Positions 19,706 through 29,228 of a stretch of DNA of 64,000 nt are shown one piece after another. Origin of the DNA: Aquitalea aquatilis (GTDB lineage Bacteria > Pseudomonadota > Gammaproteobacteria > Burkholderiales > Chromobacteriaceae); assembly GCF_005155025.1 (NCBI RefSeq), contig NZ_CP039731.1, positions 434,001-498,000 on the forward strand, given 5' to 3'. Numbering within the stretch: the stretch's first letter is position 1; each line of letters starts with the position of its first letter. The notes beneath the pieces were generated by a model. It did not search any database and was not told the DNA's origin. It was given only the letters and a program-made list of their open reading frames with translations. A program made the position numbers and the translations under genes.

Positions 19706-20623
19706 ATGACGAAGCGCGTCGTCACCCTTGCCCACTACTACACTCAGCCAGAAATCCAGCAGATGGCTGACAAGGTGGGAGACAGCCTGGAGCTGTCCTT
19801 GTATGCCAAAGAAGCCAATGCCGACATTATCGTATTTGCCGGCGTCCGCTTCATGGCTGAAACCGCCAAAATCCTCAATCCGCAGGCCGAAGTCATCCTG
19901 CCCGATGCCGGCTCGACCTGTTCGCTGGTGACCCAGACCGATGTCACGGCACTCAAGGCCTGGCGCGAAAGCCATCCCGATCACGTCCATGTGTCGTACA
20001 TCAACTCCAGTGCCGAACACAAAGCCTTGTCGGACTGGATTGTTACCAGCCGCAATGTGGACGACATCATTGCCCACCTGTATGCCGAAGGCAAAAAGGT
20101 TATCTTTTCGCCGGATCGCAATATGGGCGGTTATCTGAACGACCAGTACGGCTACGACATGCCGCTGTGGTCTGCCGTGTGCGAAGTGCACGACAAGTTC
20201 AACGAAGCCGCACTGGACGAAGCCTTTGCCGCCGCCAGCGGTGAAAAATACCTGATCGCCCACCCGGAAAGCCCGCTGCCTGTACTGAAGAAGGCCGATT
20301 ATGTCGGCTCCACCTCGGGCATGCTGAACTGGGTGAAAGCCTTCAAGGGTGATAGCAAGGCCGTCATTTTCGTCGCCACCGAAGACGGCATTCTGTACAA
20401 CATGGGGCTGGCGCGTCCCGATCTCGATCTGCGCCAGGCGCCGATCTACGCTGGCTGCCAGTGCAACTCCTGTCCCTACATGAAGATGAATACCATTGAG
20501 GCAGTCAAACGCGCCCAACAAGGCGAGGGCCTGCGCATCGACTATCTGACAAGCGCACAGATGGATGCCGCCCGCATCCCCATCGAGCGCATGCTGGATT
20601 TCAGCCAGCGCTACTACGCCTGA
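19706..20623 (+). CDS. nadA: Quinolinate synthase A
   Basis: A 305-residue [4Fe-4S] enzyme that condenses iminoaspartate with dihydroxyacetone phosphate to quinolinate in NAD synthesis. Iron-sulphur ligands are visible in [18 protein letters not shown] and the [13 protein letters not shown] block; [13 protein letters not shown] opens the first domain. The ATG at 19706 is chosen because AGGAG (19691-19695) precedes it at normal distance and the product then begins at the conserved core; an upstream TTG would add 21 residues. The partner genes nadB and nadC are not in the window. It ends in a strong terminator. Confidence 0.95.
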   Translation: MTKRVVTLAHYYTQPEIQQMADKVGDSLELSLYAKEANADIIVFAGVRFMAETAKILNPQAEVILPDAGSTCSLVTQTDVTALKAWRESHPDHVHVSYINSSAEHKALSDWIVTSRNVDDIIAHLYAEGKKVIFSPDRNMGGYLNDQYGYDMPLWSAVCEVHDKFNEAALDEAFAAASGEKYLIAHPESPLPVLKKADYVGSTSGMLNWVKAFKGDSKAVIFVATEDGILYNMGLARPDLDLRQAPIYAGCQCNSCPYMKMNTIEAVKRAQQGEGLRIDYLTSAQMDAARIPIERMLDFSQRYYA

Positions 20624-20628
20624 TCATG

Positions 20629-20653
20629 CAAACCCGCTACGGCGGGTTTTTCT
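20629..20653 (+). terminator. Rho-independent terminator of nadA
   Basis: Stem AACCCGC (20631-20637) with GCGGGTT (20642-20648), four-base loop, followed by TTTTCTTT; six bases after the nadA stop. Confidence 0.88.
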
Positions 20654-20729
20654 TTGTCTGTCATGCCGCTACGGTTTTCCACAGCGCCACGGCAGCGATA
20701 CAATCAGGCGTCCAACCTGGAAGCACAGC

Positions 20730-21473
20730 ATGAAGTTCCTGATCAGCAATGATGACGGCTATTTTTCCCCAGGGATCCGTACCCTGGCTGAAACCCTGTC
20801 CCGTCATGGAGAGGTTGTCGTCGTGGCCCCCGAGCGAGACCGCAGCGGGGCCAGCAATTCGCTGACACTGGACAGACCGCTCACCGTACGCCAGGCCGCC
20901 AACGGCTTTCACTATGTCAATGGCACACCCACCGACTGTGTGCATCTGGCGGTAACCGGCCTGCTGGACTTCCGCCCCGACATGATTTTCAGTGGCATCA
21001 ACCACGGCCCCAATATGGGCGACGACACTATCTATTCCGGCACAGTCGCCGCAGCCACCGAAGGCTTCCTGCTCGGCATTCCCTCGGTTGCCATCTCCTT
21101 GGCCGGCTACAGCGGCCAGCACTTTGCCAGCGCCGCCCTGGTGGTCGACCAACTGGTAAGGCGCTGTAAAGAGCAAGCTTTTGCCCAGCCGGTGCTACTC
21201 AATGTCAATGTCCCGGATGTACCACCAGAGGAGCTGCAAACCATGCAGGTCACCCGGCTGGGACGCCGCCATCATGCCGAACCGGTAATCAAAGCAAAGA
21301 ATCCGCGCGGAGAGACGATATACTGGGTGGGACCTGTCGGCAGCGCACAAGATGCCGGCCCAGGCACCGACTTCGCCGCCATCGCGGGCAAACACGTGTC
21401 TCTTACCCCGCTGATGCTCGACCTAACCGCTTTCGGCCAACTGGACGGAATCAACACATGGCTTCATCCGTGA
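20730..21473 (+). CDS. surE: 5'/3'-nucleotidase SurE
   Basis: A 247-residue metal-dependent nucleotidase and exopolyphosphatase linked to stationary-phase survival. The metal site SNDDG is at residues 6-10, with [14 protein letters not shown] near 36-49 and [20 protein letters not shown] further on. The frame is open upstream into the nadA end, but [10 protein letters not shown] is the canonical start. The last 16 bases overlap pcm. First gene of the surE-pcm-nlpD-rpoS cluster found in many proteobacteria. Confidence 0.97.
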   Translation: MKFLISNDDGYFSPGIRTLAETLSRHGEVVVVAPERDRSGASNSLTLDRPLTVRQAANGFHYVNGTPTDCVHLAVTGLLDFRPDMIFSGINHGPNMGDDTIYSGTVAAATEGFLLGIPSVAISLAGYSGQHFASAALVVDQLVRRCKEQAFAQPVLLNVNVPDVPPEELQTMQVTRLGRRHHAEPVIKAKNPRGETIYWVGPVGSAQDAGPGTDFAAIAGKHVSLTPLMLDLTAFGQLDGINTWLHP

Positions 21474-22126
21474 CACAAGACAGTCAGGCTTATGGCATGC
21501 TGTCCGATCGAACCCGCAAGCGCATGGTAGAACGCTTGCGCCAGGCTGGCGTACAGGACGAGCGCGTGCTCAATGCCATGTCCGAAGTCCCACGCCACCT
21601 GTTCGTCGATCAGGCTCTGGCCACCCGCGCCTATGACGATGTGTCCCTCCCCATCGGCCACGGCCAGACCATCTCGCAGCCACATACCGTGGCCCGGATG
21701 ACCGAAATCCTGCTGGCCGGGCGCAAGCCGGGGAAAATACTGGAAATCGGTACCGGCTGCGGCTATCAGACCGCAGTACTGTTGAAGACCGGAGCCGAGG
21801 TCTATTCCATTGAACGACTTGGCGTCCTGCTGGACAAAGCAAGACGCAATCTGCGGGCAGCCAAGCTGGTGCACGCCCGGCTGGTGCACGGTGATGGCCA
21901 TTTCGGACTGGCAGAAGCGGCTCCGTTCGAAGGCATCATCATGACCGCCGCTGCACGCAACATTCCGGAAGCACTGGTAGAACAAATGGCGGAAGGCGGG
22001 CGTCTGATCATGCCCGTTGGCGAAACTGAACAGCATTTGTGGTTGCTGGAGAAGACTGCGCAAGGCTTGCAAAAGACCCGGCTAGACCCGGTGAAGTTTG
22101 TCCCATTATTGCCCGGCCGTAACTAA
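21458..22126 (+). CDS. pcm: Protein-L-isoaspartate O-methyltransferase
   Basis: A 222-residue repair enzyme that methylates L-isoaspartyl residues in aged proteins using SAM. SAM-binding motif I is [14 protein letters not shown] (about residues 92-105); the substrate-side motif [14 protein letters not shown] is at about 63-76. The start codon lies 16 bases inside surE, indicating translational coupling. Confidence 0.97.
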   Translation: MASSVTQDSQAYGMLSDRTRKRMVERLRQAGVQDERVLNAMSEVPRHLFVDQALATRAYDDVSLPIGHGQTISQPHTVARMTEILLAGRKPGKILEIGTGCGYQTAVLLKTGAEVYSIERLGVLLDKARRNLRAAKLVHARLVHGDGHFGLAEAAPFEGIIMTAAARNIPEALVEQMAEGGRLIMPVGETEQHLWLLEKTAQGLQKTRLDPVKFVPLLPGRN

Positions 22127-22202
22127 CTCTTGCAAAAACGCCACATATAACCCATCAAATGGTTTACAAAACCCAACTAACTGACATATAAAATCTCCAG
22201 GC

Positions 22203-23288
22203 ATGCATAAACAGCATTCAAAGCGTTGGCTTGCGGCGTCATTGACAGCCGCCGTTCTTACCGGTTGCAGCAGCATGGCGCAACAAGCAGCGCCGGTAGA
22301 ATCCGCCCGCCCGACCCAGGTCGCCGCAGGTACAACCATCAGCAAATCTGCTCCCGCGCCGGTCGCGGAAGTAGCGGTAGCCAGCCCCTATCAGAGCAGT
22401 GGCAGCCTGGCTGCCAAACCGATGCTGTCTGGCGCTGGCGAAAAGACCCACGTGGTACAACCAGGTGAAAACCTGTTCCGTATCTCGCTGAACAACGGAC
22501 TGAAATTCAAGGATGTCGCTGCATGGAATAATCTGCAGGACACCAATATCAAGGTCGGTCAGGTTTTGCGGCTGACGCCACCGGACTCAGCCGGCAGTGT
22601 GGCACCGCAAACTGCGGTCAAAACACCGGAAACTGTAGTGCAGCAAAGTTCGCGTAATACAGCTGTAGTAGAAAATGGCAATCCGGCAGCAGGTGGCAAG
22701 AACTATCCCAAAGCACTCAAACTGCCCTACTCGGAAGACGCAGCGCGTAGCCTGGCACAACAGAGCGAAGGCAGTTCCGGCAAAAAAAATGCCATCAGCA
22801 AGAACAACAGCACTTCAGCTCCGGTAGCACAAGCCGATAAAAAGGACAGTAGCTCCCCAGCGGCAGTATCGGAAAATAAGAACAAAATAGAAGAAAAATC
22901 CCAGGCCGCAGTAGGCGAAGACGCAGTCGCCTGGATCTGGCCGACTGAAGGCAAGGTCATCCGCACCTACTCGGACAGCAATAAAGGGCTGGATATCAGT
23001 GGCCGCACAGGTCAGGCCGTCATCGCAGCCGGCGATGGCAAAGTGGTATACAGCGGAAATGGCTTGAGGGGCTACGGCAAGCTCATCATCATCAAACACA
23101 ACAAAACATTCTTGTCGGCTTACGCACATAACAGCCAGTTACTGGTGAAGGAGGGGCAAAGTGTCAAGAAAGGGCAGAAGATTGCCGAAATGGGCAATAC
23201 CGATGCCGACCAGGTAAAACTGCATTTCGAGATCCGCCGTTTCGGGAAACCGGTAGATCCGATGCAGTACCTAGACAACAAATCCTGA
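22203..23288 (+). CDS. nlpD: Murein hydrolase activator NlpD (LysM and degenerate M23 domains)
   Basis: A 361-residue outer-membrane lipoprotein. The signal sequence ends in the lipobox LTGC with lipidated Cys22. A LysM peptidoglycan-binding domain follows ([13 protein letters not shown], about residues 83-127), then a low-complexity Ser/Lys/Gln linker (about 130-240) and a C-terminal M23 fold (about 250-355). The metal ligands of active M23 peptidases are lost: the position of HxxxD reads GLDISG and that of HxH reads YAHN, while LHFEIR remains. As in E. coli NlpD, it should be inactive and activate the amidase AmiC during division. rpoS starts 43 bp downstream, and the main rpoS promoter commonly lies within nlpD. 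Confidence 0.93.
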   Translation: MHKQHSKRWLAASLTAAVLTGCSSMAQQAAPVESARPTQVAAGTTISKSAPAPVAEVAVASPYQSSGSLAAKPMLSGAGEKTHVVQPGENLFRISLNNGLKFKDVAAWNNLQDTNIKVGQVLRLTPPDSAGSVAPQTAVKTPETVVQQSSRNTAVVENGNPAAGGKNYPKALKLPYSEDAARSLAQQSEGSSGKKNAISKNNSTSAPVAQADKKDSSSPAAVSENKNKIEEKSQAAVGEDAVAWIWPTEGKVIRTYSDSNKGLDISGRTGQAVIAAGDGKVVYSGNGLRGYGKLIIIKHNKTFLSAYAHNSQLLVKEGQSVKKGQKIAEMGNTDADQVKLHFEIRRFGKPVDPMQYLDNKS

Positions 23289-23331
23289 GCAGGGGTATTT
23301 CCCCCTGCAAGGAACCACCGTAGCGGGGGGA

Positions 23332-24282
23332 ATGATGAGTCAAGACAGCGATATCCTTGAAGAAGAGGAAGTTCTTGAAGAAGAGGCCGCAGAAGAAGCA
23401 GCTGCCGAAGCAGATGCCGAAGAAGCGGCTGAGCGTCAAAGTGTTACCGAAGAGGTAGCAGATGTCACCCAGATCTATCTGAACGACATCGGCAACAATG
23501 CCTTGCTGACACCGGCCCAGGAGCTGGCGCTGGCTCGACGTGTAGTGGCTGGCGAGTTTGAAGCCCGGCAGAAGATGATCGAGCACAATCTGCGCCTGGT
23601 GGTAAACATCGCCAAGCACTACATCAACCGCGGCCTTGCCCTGCTCGATCTGATCGAAGAAGGCAATATCGGTCTGATGCACGCACTGGAAAAGTTCGAC
23701 CCGGAACGCGGTTTCCGCTTCTCCACCTACGCAACCTGGTGGATCCGGCAGAGCATCGAGCGCGCCATCATGAACCAGTCGCGCACCATCCGCCTGCCGG
23801 TGCATGTCATCAAGGAGCTCAACGTCTATCTGCGCGCTTCGCGCCATCTGGAAAGCCAGATCGGCCGGGAACCGACGCTGGACGAAATCGCCCACTTGGT
23901 CGGCAAACCGGTTGAAGATGTGCGCAAGGTGATGAACCTGAATGAGCGCATGGCCTCGCTGGATGCACCGCTGGATATCGATCCCATGCTGTCGATTGGC
24001 GAATCGATCCCGGACGAGCAGCATGAAGAGCCGGAAATCCAGTTGCATAACAGCCAGCTGGAAATGTTTGTCAAAGACTGGCTGTCTCAGTTGAACGAGA
24101 AACAGTGCATGGTGATTGAACGCCGCTATGGCCTGAATGGCCATGAGATCTGCACGCTGGAAGAACTGGCCGCCGCCTTGAACCTGACCCGTGAGCGTGT
24201 GCGGCAGATTCAGATCGAAGGGCTGGAGCAATTGCGCCGCATCCTGCGCCGCAAGGGCATTTCCCGCGACTTCCTGCTGTAA
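23332..24282 (+). CDS. rpoS: RNA polymerase sigma factor RpoS (sigma-38)
   Basis: A 316-residue stationary-phase and general stress sigma factor. Region 1.2 starts at [11 protein letters not shown], region 2 contains [14 protein letters not shown] and the -10 recognition segment [14 protein letters not shown], region 3 is centred on [12 protein letters not shown], and region 4 has the [23 protein letters not shown]. The first 40 residues are unusually acidic, mostly Glu and Ala. Two adjacent ATG codons (23332, 23335) could start; the ribosome site is a G-rich GCGGGGGG just before. Third in order after pcm and nlpD, as in other proteobacteria. Confidence 0.96.
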   Translation: MMSQDSDILEEEEVLEEEAAEEAAAEADAEEAAERQSVTEEVADVTQIYLNDIGNNALLTPAQELALARRVVAGEFEARQKMIEHNLRLVVNIAKHYINRGLALLDLIEEGNIGLMHALEKFDPERGFRFSTYATWWIRQSIERAIMNQSRTIRLPVHVIKELNVYLRASRHLESQIGREPTLDEIAHLVGKPVEDVRKVMNLNERMASLDAPLDIDPMLSIGESIPDEQHEEPEIQLHNSQLEMFVKDWLSQLNEKQCMVIERRYGLNGHEICTLEELAAALNLTRERVRQIQIEGLEQLRRILRRKGISRDFLL

Positions 24283-24310
24283 GTCCGCCACGCGGCACAT
24301 CAGCATGCTT

Positions 24311-24338
24311 CAGCCCCGCCCCCAGGCGGGGCTGTTTC
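24311..24338 (+). terminator. Terminator of rpoS
   Basis: A 10-bp GC-rich stem (24311-24320 with 24325-24334), CCCA loop, then TTTCATT; 28 bp after the rpoS stop and just before the converging transglutaminase gene. Confidence 0.75.
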
Positions 24339-26277
24339 ATTGGCGCCCCGGCCGGAAGGCTTTGACCCGTCGTAGCCACTGCTTGGCCTGTTGCTGCCGC
24401 GCGGGCTGCCGATAACGCATGGCAGCATATTCTTTCAGCAAGGCCTTGAGCTGGCGGTAATCAGGCTCAGACAAGCGGCGAGCCTTGTTCAATATATCCA
24501 GCGGACCATCACTGTCCACCACCACGATCTTCATGCTGGCAAGAGCCTGTACCAACCGCTGCCGTCCCTGCTGCAAGGGTGAACCCGAGCGCTGCCGACG
24601 CCACAGTAGCAACAAGGGCAGACAGGCCAGTCCGCCGCCTATCAGCACCGCCCGCAATACTGCGCCACTGTCGACCTGCTCACCCAGCCCTAGCCAGCGA
24701 TACAGATTAAGCTGCTTGCCGGCATCATAGCCCACTACCCATTGCTGCCAGGCAAAGCCGGCAGCCTGCCAGTTTTGCTGCACGCGCAGCAACCAGGAGG
24801 GCATGCTGCGCCCCAGCCCGGGCAGCTGCGGCTGCATGGCGGGGATGCTCTGGCTGACGCCCTGTACCACCCGGTCAGGCGCTACCGCCGCCGTTGGGTC
24901 TACCCGCAGCCATTCGCCAGTCTCTGCCAGCCAGACTTCCACCCAGGCATGCGCATCGGATGACTTGACCTGCCAGAACTGCCCCACCGGATTGAACTGT
25001 CCCCCTTGGTAGCCCGTGACAATGCGTGCGGGCATCCCGGCTGAGCGCGCCATGAAAGCCAGTGCCGAAGCATAGTGCTCACAGAACCCCTTTCGACTGG
25101 AGAACATGAATTGATCAATCCCGTCCTCGCTGTTGAGCAACGGCGGCTGCAAAGTGTAGGAAAAGCCGCCCAAGCGGAAATATTGCAAGGCGGCGCGGAC
25201 AAAGCCGGCTCCGTCTCCGCCCTGTGCACGCCACTGCAAGGCCAGTTGGCGGCTGGCTGGATTACCCGGTGGCAGATGGCGGTAGAAATCCTGATCAGCC
25301 GGGCTGAGCACGGTACGGTAATGGGCGGCCAGCAGGCTTTGTGCCTGAAAGCGGAATAGCTCGTCGCCATCACGCGCCAGCTTGAAGAGATTACCCGGCT
25401 CCAGCGTACCGCCAGCAGGAGCCGCCACCGTGTACTCCAGCAGCGGCAGGCGCGATTTGGCGGGCTTGCCCGTCAGGCTGTAAGACACGTAGTGGCCACC
25501 CTGCCACTGCACGGTCTCACTGCCCAGGCCACGGACATTCTGCCAGCGCCGCCCATCAAAATCATCAAAGATCATGATGCGCCAATACATTTCGCTGACA
25601 GCGGGAGCCGGCCCGGCAAACACCACTGAAAATGCCGGCTCCTGCTGCTGCACCAACTGGCTGATACTACCCGGCTCCATGCTGTCGGACAGTCCGGTGC
25701 TGGCGACATGCTGGTCGTGTGGCATGCTCCACAACGGCCCGGGCAAACGCGGCATCACCACAAACAGAACCAGCATCAATGGCAGTGCTAATGCCAGCGC
25801 CTGCATGGCACTGCGCAGGCTGCCTTTCACCATTTCCCCGGACAGGATCAGCATGGCCCAGGTCAGCGCCAGCAGGCTGATGGCCAGCCATACCGCAGCA
25901 AGCGGCGACTGATCAAACAACAAGGGCATGGCAGCCAGGAAGAAGCCCAGTGCCAGCAGCACCTGCCAGTCGCGCTGCTGACGCGACTCGAAACTCTTGA
26001 AGCCCAGCAGCAAGATCAGCAAGGCGGCACCACCTTCGCGTCCCACCAGCGTGTTCAGGCTCAGCCATAGCCCGCCCACCGCCAGCAGCAGCAAAGGTAG
26101 CAGCAGATAGAGCGAGGGCATGGCCGCCTGCCGGCGCAGCAATACAGCCCGCAAAGCCAGCATGCACAGCACCAGCAGGGGCAACCACACAGGCAAGAAC
26201 AGCAGCAGTGGCAAGATGACCAGTGCTAGGGCCAGCAATACGGCCATTTCACCTTGTCGCAAGAGTGATTTGATCAT
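24337..26277 (-). CDS. tgpA: Membrane-bound transglutaminase-like protein, TgpA family
   Basis: A 646-residue protein. About five or six hydrophobic helices occupy residues 10-190 (DUF3488 region), followed by a periplasmic transglutaminase-core domain with the triad Cys (KGFCEHYASAL, about 370), His (DAHAWVEVW, about 410) and Asp (RVDPTAAV, about 425), one further membrane helix near 510-530 and a cytoplasmic DUF4129-like tail. P. aeruginosa TgpA (PA2873) has this architecture and a transglutaminase activity needed for viability; whether that holds here is unknown. The start codon overlaps the stop of the DUF58 gene by four bases (ATGA), giving the operon moxR - DUF58 - tgpA. Confidence 0.9.
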   Translation of the reverse strand: MIKSLLRQGEMAVLLALALVILPLLLFLPVWLPLLVLCMLALRAVLLRRQAAMPSLYLLLPLLLLAVGGLWLSLNTLVGREGGAALLILLLGFKSFESRQQRDWQVLLALGFFLAAMPLLFDQSPLAAVWLAISLLALTWAMLILSGEMVKGSLRSAMQALALALPLMLVLFVVMPRLPGPLWSMPHDQHVASTGLSDSMEPGSISQLVQQQEPAFSVVFAGPAPAVSEMYWRIMIFDDFDGRRWQNVRGLGSETVQWQGGHYVSYSLTGKPAKSRLPLLEYTVAAPAGGTLEPGNLFKLARDGDELFRFQAQSLLAAHYRTVLSPADQDFYRHLPPGNPASRQLALQWRAQGGDGAGFVRAALQYFRLGGFSYTLQPPLLNSEDGIDQFMFSSRKGFCEHYASALAFMARSAGMPARIVTGYQGGQFNPVGQFWQVKSSDAHAWVEVWLAETGEWLRVDPTAAVAPDRVVQGVSQSIPAMQPQLPGLGRSMPSWLLRVQQNWQAAGFAWQQWVVGYDAGKQLNLYRWLGLGEQVDSGAVLRAVLIGGGLACLPLLLLWRRQRSGSPLQQGRQRLVQALASMKIVVVDSDGPLDILNKARRLSEPDYRQLKALLKEYAAMRYRQPARQQQAKQWLRRVKAFRPGRQ

Positions 26278-27224
26278 GAGGGCCGCTTGAACTCCGCCAA
26301 TGCTGCCAGCGCCAGCTCACGCTGCTGTGGCTGCGGTTCGATCACCACTCCCGGCAAATGCAGACGGTAATGCTGGCCGGCTTTTTCACATTGCTGCACC
26401 CGCCAGCACAAACGGGACAGCCGGCTCTCCATATCAACGGCTGCCGGATAATCCTGCCAGGCCAGCTGGCGTATCGACTGGCCTCTGGGTTGGCTGGCAA
26501 AGCGTTTGCTCACCAGCACATCACGCCGTGCCAGCACGCTCCAGGCAATCTGCCGCGGCGTATCTCCCTGCCGGTATTCGGCCAGGTGCGAAAAATCTTC
26601 TTCATCATCCCCGCTCTGCCGGCCACTGCCTTGCTCACTATGCAGATCATTACGCTCCCGATCCGGCATAGGTAGAGGATAGGCCAGTACATGGCCATCC
26701 GGTCGCAGCCAGGCAAACGCCCGCATCAGACCGAATGGTGCAGTGCTCCACAACTGCAAAGCCGGGTAGCCATGACGCCCACGGCGAGCCAGCAACAAGG
26801 GCAGCGCCAGCGACTGGCTGCTGCTGGCAGCCAGCAGACAGGACAAGGGTTCGCCGCCCTGCCCGGCGCGCAATTGCAAGCGGCGAGCCAGCGCAGAATC
26901 ATTGTCCAGCTGTATCCGGCAATCAGCACTCTGCCCGACAAATACCCCCTCGCCGGGCAGCACTGTCCAATTCAGCCCGGACAACTGCCGGTAAGCCATC
27001 AGCACGGCAACCAGCATCAGGCCGATGATCCAGAACGCCAGGGCATAGGCCAGACTGACCGCATAATTGAGCGCCCCCACCCATACCGCCAGCGCCACCA
27101 CCAACAGCAGCAAGCCAAAGCGCGTAGGCAGCAGATAGATACGCCTCTGCCCCAGCCGTCCACCATGCTCCAATGGCAGGCGGCTCAGCAGCCAGCGCTG
27201 CAGCGCCTTACGGAATGGCAACAT
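26274..27224 (-). CDS. DUF58 domain-containing protein
   Basis: A 316-residue protein with two adjacent hydrophobic helices (about residues 33-80) and a cytoplasmic/periplasmic domain carrying the DUF58 signature (FSHLAEYRQGDTPRQIAW, about 210-227, then VLVSKRF). DUF58 proteins are regularly encoded between MoxR ATPases and TgpA-type or von Willebrand factor proteins and are thought to act in membrane-protein or envelope assembly. The gene overlaps moxR by 17 bp and tgpA by 4 bp, so all three are translationally coupled. Confidence 0.88.
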   Translation of the reverse strand: MLPFRKALQRWLLSRLPLEHGGRLGQRRIYLLPTRFGLLLLVVALAVWVGALNYAVSLAYALAFWIIGLMLVAVLMAYRQLSGLNWTVLPGEGVFVGQSADCRIQLDNDSALARRLQLRAGQGGEPLSCLLAASSSQSLALPLLLARRGRHGYPALQLWSTAPFGLMRAFAWLRPDGHVLAYPLPMPDRERNDLHSEQGSGRQSGDDEEDFSHLAEYRQGDTPRQIAWSVLARRDVLVSKRFASQPRGQSIRQLAWQDYPAAVDMESRLSRLCWRVQQCEKAGQHYRLHLPGVVIEPQPQQRELALAALAEFKRPS

Positions 27225-28107
27225 GATCCAGCAGCTTGTTCAGGCTACCCAGCGCATCACCGCTCAAACCCAGCCGGTGGCCGGCCACATGGGGAAAGAT
27301 TGCCTTCACATCTTCCGGCAATACATGATCGCGCCCTTCCAGCAAAGCCCAGGCCCTGGCCGCAGCCAGCAGCGCCAGACCAGCGCGCGGGCTAAGCCCG
27401 GTCAGATAGCTGCGCTCCTGCCGGGTCGCCTGCAACAAGGCCAGCACGTAATCGGCCAGATCGGGAGTCACGGTCAGCGCGGCCGCCTTTTTTTGCAACA
27501 ACAGCAAGTCTGTTGCCGTCAGGCCGGCACTGATATCGGCCAGCAAGCTACGCCGGTCCTGCCCCAGCAACAGGGCACGTTCGGCCTCTGGCGGTGGATA
27601 ACCCAGCGAAATGCGCATCAGAAAGCGGTCCAGTTGCGACTCGGGCAGGGGGAAAGTGCCCAGCTGTTCGGACGGGTTCTGCGTGGCGATGACGAAAAAC
27701 GGCGTGGGCAGCGGATGGCTTTCGCCATCGATGGAAACCTGGTGTTCCTCCATGGCTTCCAGCAAGGCGGACTGCACCTTGGGCGAGGCACGGTTGATTT
27801 CATCCGCCAGCAGCAACTGACTGAACACCGGCCCCTGATGGAAGCGGAAGCTGCCGGTTTCACGCTGATAGATGTTGACGCCGAGGATGTCGGCCGGCAG
27901 CAGGTCACTGGTGAACTGCACCCGCTGGTAATGCAGGCCCAGCACGGCGGCCAGCCCATGCGCCAGCGTGGTTTTACCCACCCCGGGCAAATCTTCGATA
28001 AGCAGGTGACCACGGGCGATCAGGCAGGCCAGCGCCAGCCGGATGGCACGTGGCTTGCCCAGAATTAGTGTGTTCAGTTGACGATAGGCAAGGCTGAGTG
28101 ATTGCAT
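27208..28107 (-). CDS. MoxR-family AAA+ ATPase
   Basis: A 299-residue AAA+ protein. Walker A DLPGVGKTTLA (about residues 43-53), Walker B LLLADEINRASPKVQ (about 102-116), sensor 1 FVIATQNPSE and the arginine-finger region LPESQLDRFLMR are present, with the C-terminal lid domain. MoxR ATPases act as chaperones with partner proteins encoded alongside; here the DUF58 and TgpA proteins are the natural candidates. The frame stays open 24 codons upstream to a TTG, but MQSLSLAYRQL gives the usual start; no strong ribosome site is visible for either. Confidence 0.9.
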   Translation of the reverse strand: MQSLSLAYRQLNTLILGKPRAIRLALACLIARGHLLIEDLPGVGKTTLAHGLAAVLGLHYQRVQFTSDLLPADILGVNIYQRETGSFRFHQGPVFSQLLLADEINRASPKVQSALLEAMEEHQVSIDGESHPLPTPFFVIATQNPSEQLGTFPLPESQLDRFLMRISLGYPPPEAERALLLGQDRRSLLADISAGLTATDLLLLQKKAAALTVTPDLADYVLALLQATRQERSYLTGLSPRAGLALLAAARAWALLEGRDHVLPEDVKAIFPHVAGHRLGLSGDALGSLNKLLDHVAIP

Positions 28108-28202
28108 TTGGACCCGGTTGCGCGCAGTATTTATCGAAAAGACATAAAGATAAAACTCGCGTCCATTGTACGCAAACAATCGTACGCAACAAGGAAACGC
28201 TC

Positions 28203-29162
28203 GTGTTCACTTGGCTAAAAAACCGTCTACAGAGAAATGGACTCACTGCCTACATCACCCATCCCGTCTGCCTGCAGCACAATATGGGGGTAGGCCACCC
28301 GGAATGCCCGGAGCGGCTGATTGCCATCAGGGATCAACTGATGGCCGCGCAAATCTACGACAGCCTGCATGAAGTCGAAGCACCGGCAGTGACCGAGCAG
28401 CAACTGGCCCGTGTCCATCCGCCACGCTACGTGGAATATATCGAAGCTTGTTCACCAAGCGTCGGCACCTTCCGCATGGACCCGGACACCGCCATGGCAC
28501 CCGGCACCCTATCGGCAGCGCGCCACGCTGCCGGCGCGGTGATCAAGGCCGTGGAACTGGTGTGCGAAGACAAGGCACCCAATGCCTTCTGCGCCATTCG
28601 TCCGCCGGGCCACCATGCCGAGCACGACAAGGCCATGGGCTTCTGCTTTTTCAACAATATTGCCGTCGGCATCGCCCATGCGCTGTCCACCTACAAGTTT
28701 GAACGGGTGGCGGTGATCGACTTCGACGTGCATCACGGCAATGGCACCGAAGACATCTTCCGCGACGACCCGCGGGTGATGATGGTGTCCATCTTCCAGC
28801 ACCCCTTCTACCCCTACTGTGGCGACAATCCGGTGGGAGCGAACATGGTGAACGTGCCGCTCAAGGCCGGCAGTACCGGTCGCGAGTTCCGCGAAGTGGT
28901 GGAAAACGTCTGGCTGCCCAGTCTGCACGACTTCAAGCCGCAGATGATCTTCATCTCTGCCGGTTTTGATGCCCACCGCGAGGACGACATGGGCTCGCTT
29001 GGTCTGGTGGAAGCCGACTACGAGTGGGTAACCCGCCATCTGATGCAGATTGCCGACCAGTACGCCGATGGCCGCATCGTATCGGTGCTGGAAGGCGGCT
29101 ACGACCTGTCCTCGCTGGCGCGCAGCGTGACAGCCCACGTCAAGGTGCTGTCGGACGGTTAA
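28203..29162 (+). CDS. Histone deacetylase-like protein (class II HDAC/acetoin utilisation family)
   Basis: A 319-residue zinc-dependent deacetylase-family protein. Charge-relay and metal motifs are intact: RPPGHHAE with the His pair (about residues 137-144), DFDVHHGNGTED with Asp and His metal ligands (about 175-186) and SAGFDAHRED with the second Asp (about 258-267), then LEGGYDL with the family Tyr. Bacterial homologues deacetylate acetylpolyamines or other acetylamides; the natural substrate here is unknown. A GTG start at 28203 is chosen because AAGGAA (28191-28196) sits six bases before it; the frame remains open upstream to 28098 without support. Confidence 0.88.
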   Translation: MFTWLKNRLQRNGLTAYITHPVCLQHNMGVGHPECPERLIAIRDQLMAAQIYDSLHEVEAPAVTEQQLARVHPPRYVEYIEACSPSVGTFRMDPDTAMAPGTLSAARHAAGAVIKAVELVCEDKAPNAFCAIRPPGHHAEHDKAMGFCFFNNIAVGIAHALSTYKFERVAVIDFDVHHGNGTEDIFRDDPRVMMVSIFQHPFYPYCGDNPVGANMVNVPLKAGSTGREFREVVENVWLPSLHDFKPQMIFISAGFDAHREDDMGSLGLVEADYEWVTRHLMQIADQYADGRIVSVLEGGYDLSSLARSVTAHVKVLSDG

Positions 29163-29183
29163 CCCCCATCTGGCAGAAAAAAG

Positions 29184-29210
29184 AAAAAGCCACCAATACG
29201 GTGGCTTTTT
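29184..29210. terminator. Bidirectional terminator between the deacetylase gene and plsY
   Basis: AAAAAGCCACC (29184-29194) pairs with GGTGGCTTTTT (29200-29210) around a five-base loop, giving A/T tracts on both sides so that both converging genes can terminate here. Confidence 0.92.
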
Positions 29211-29228
29211 GTTTGGCTGGATAACACA

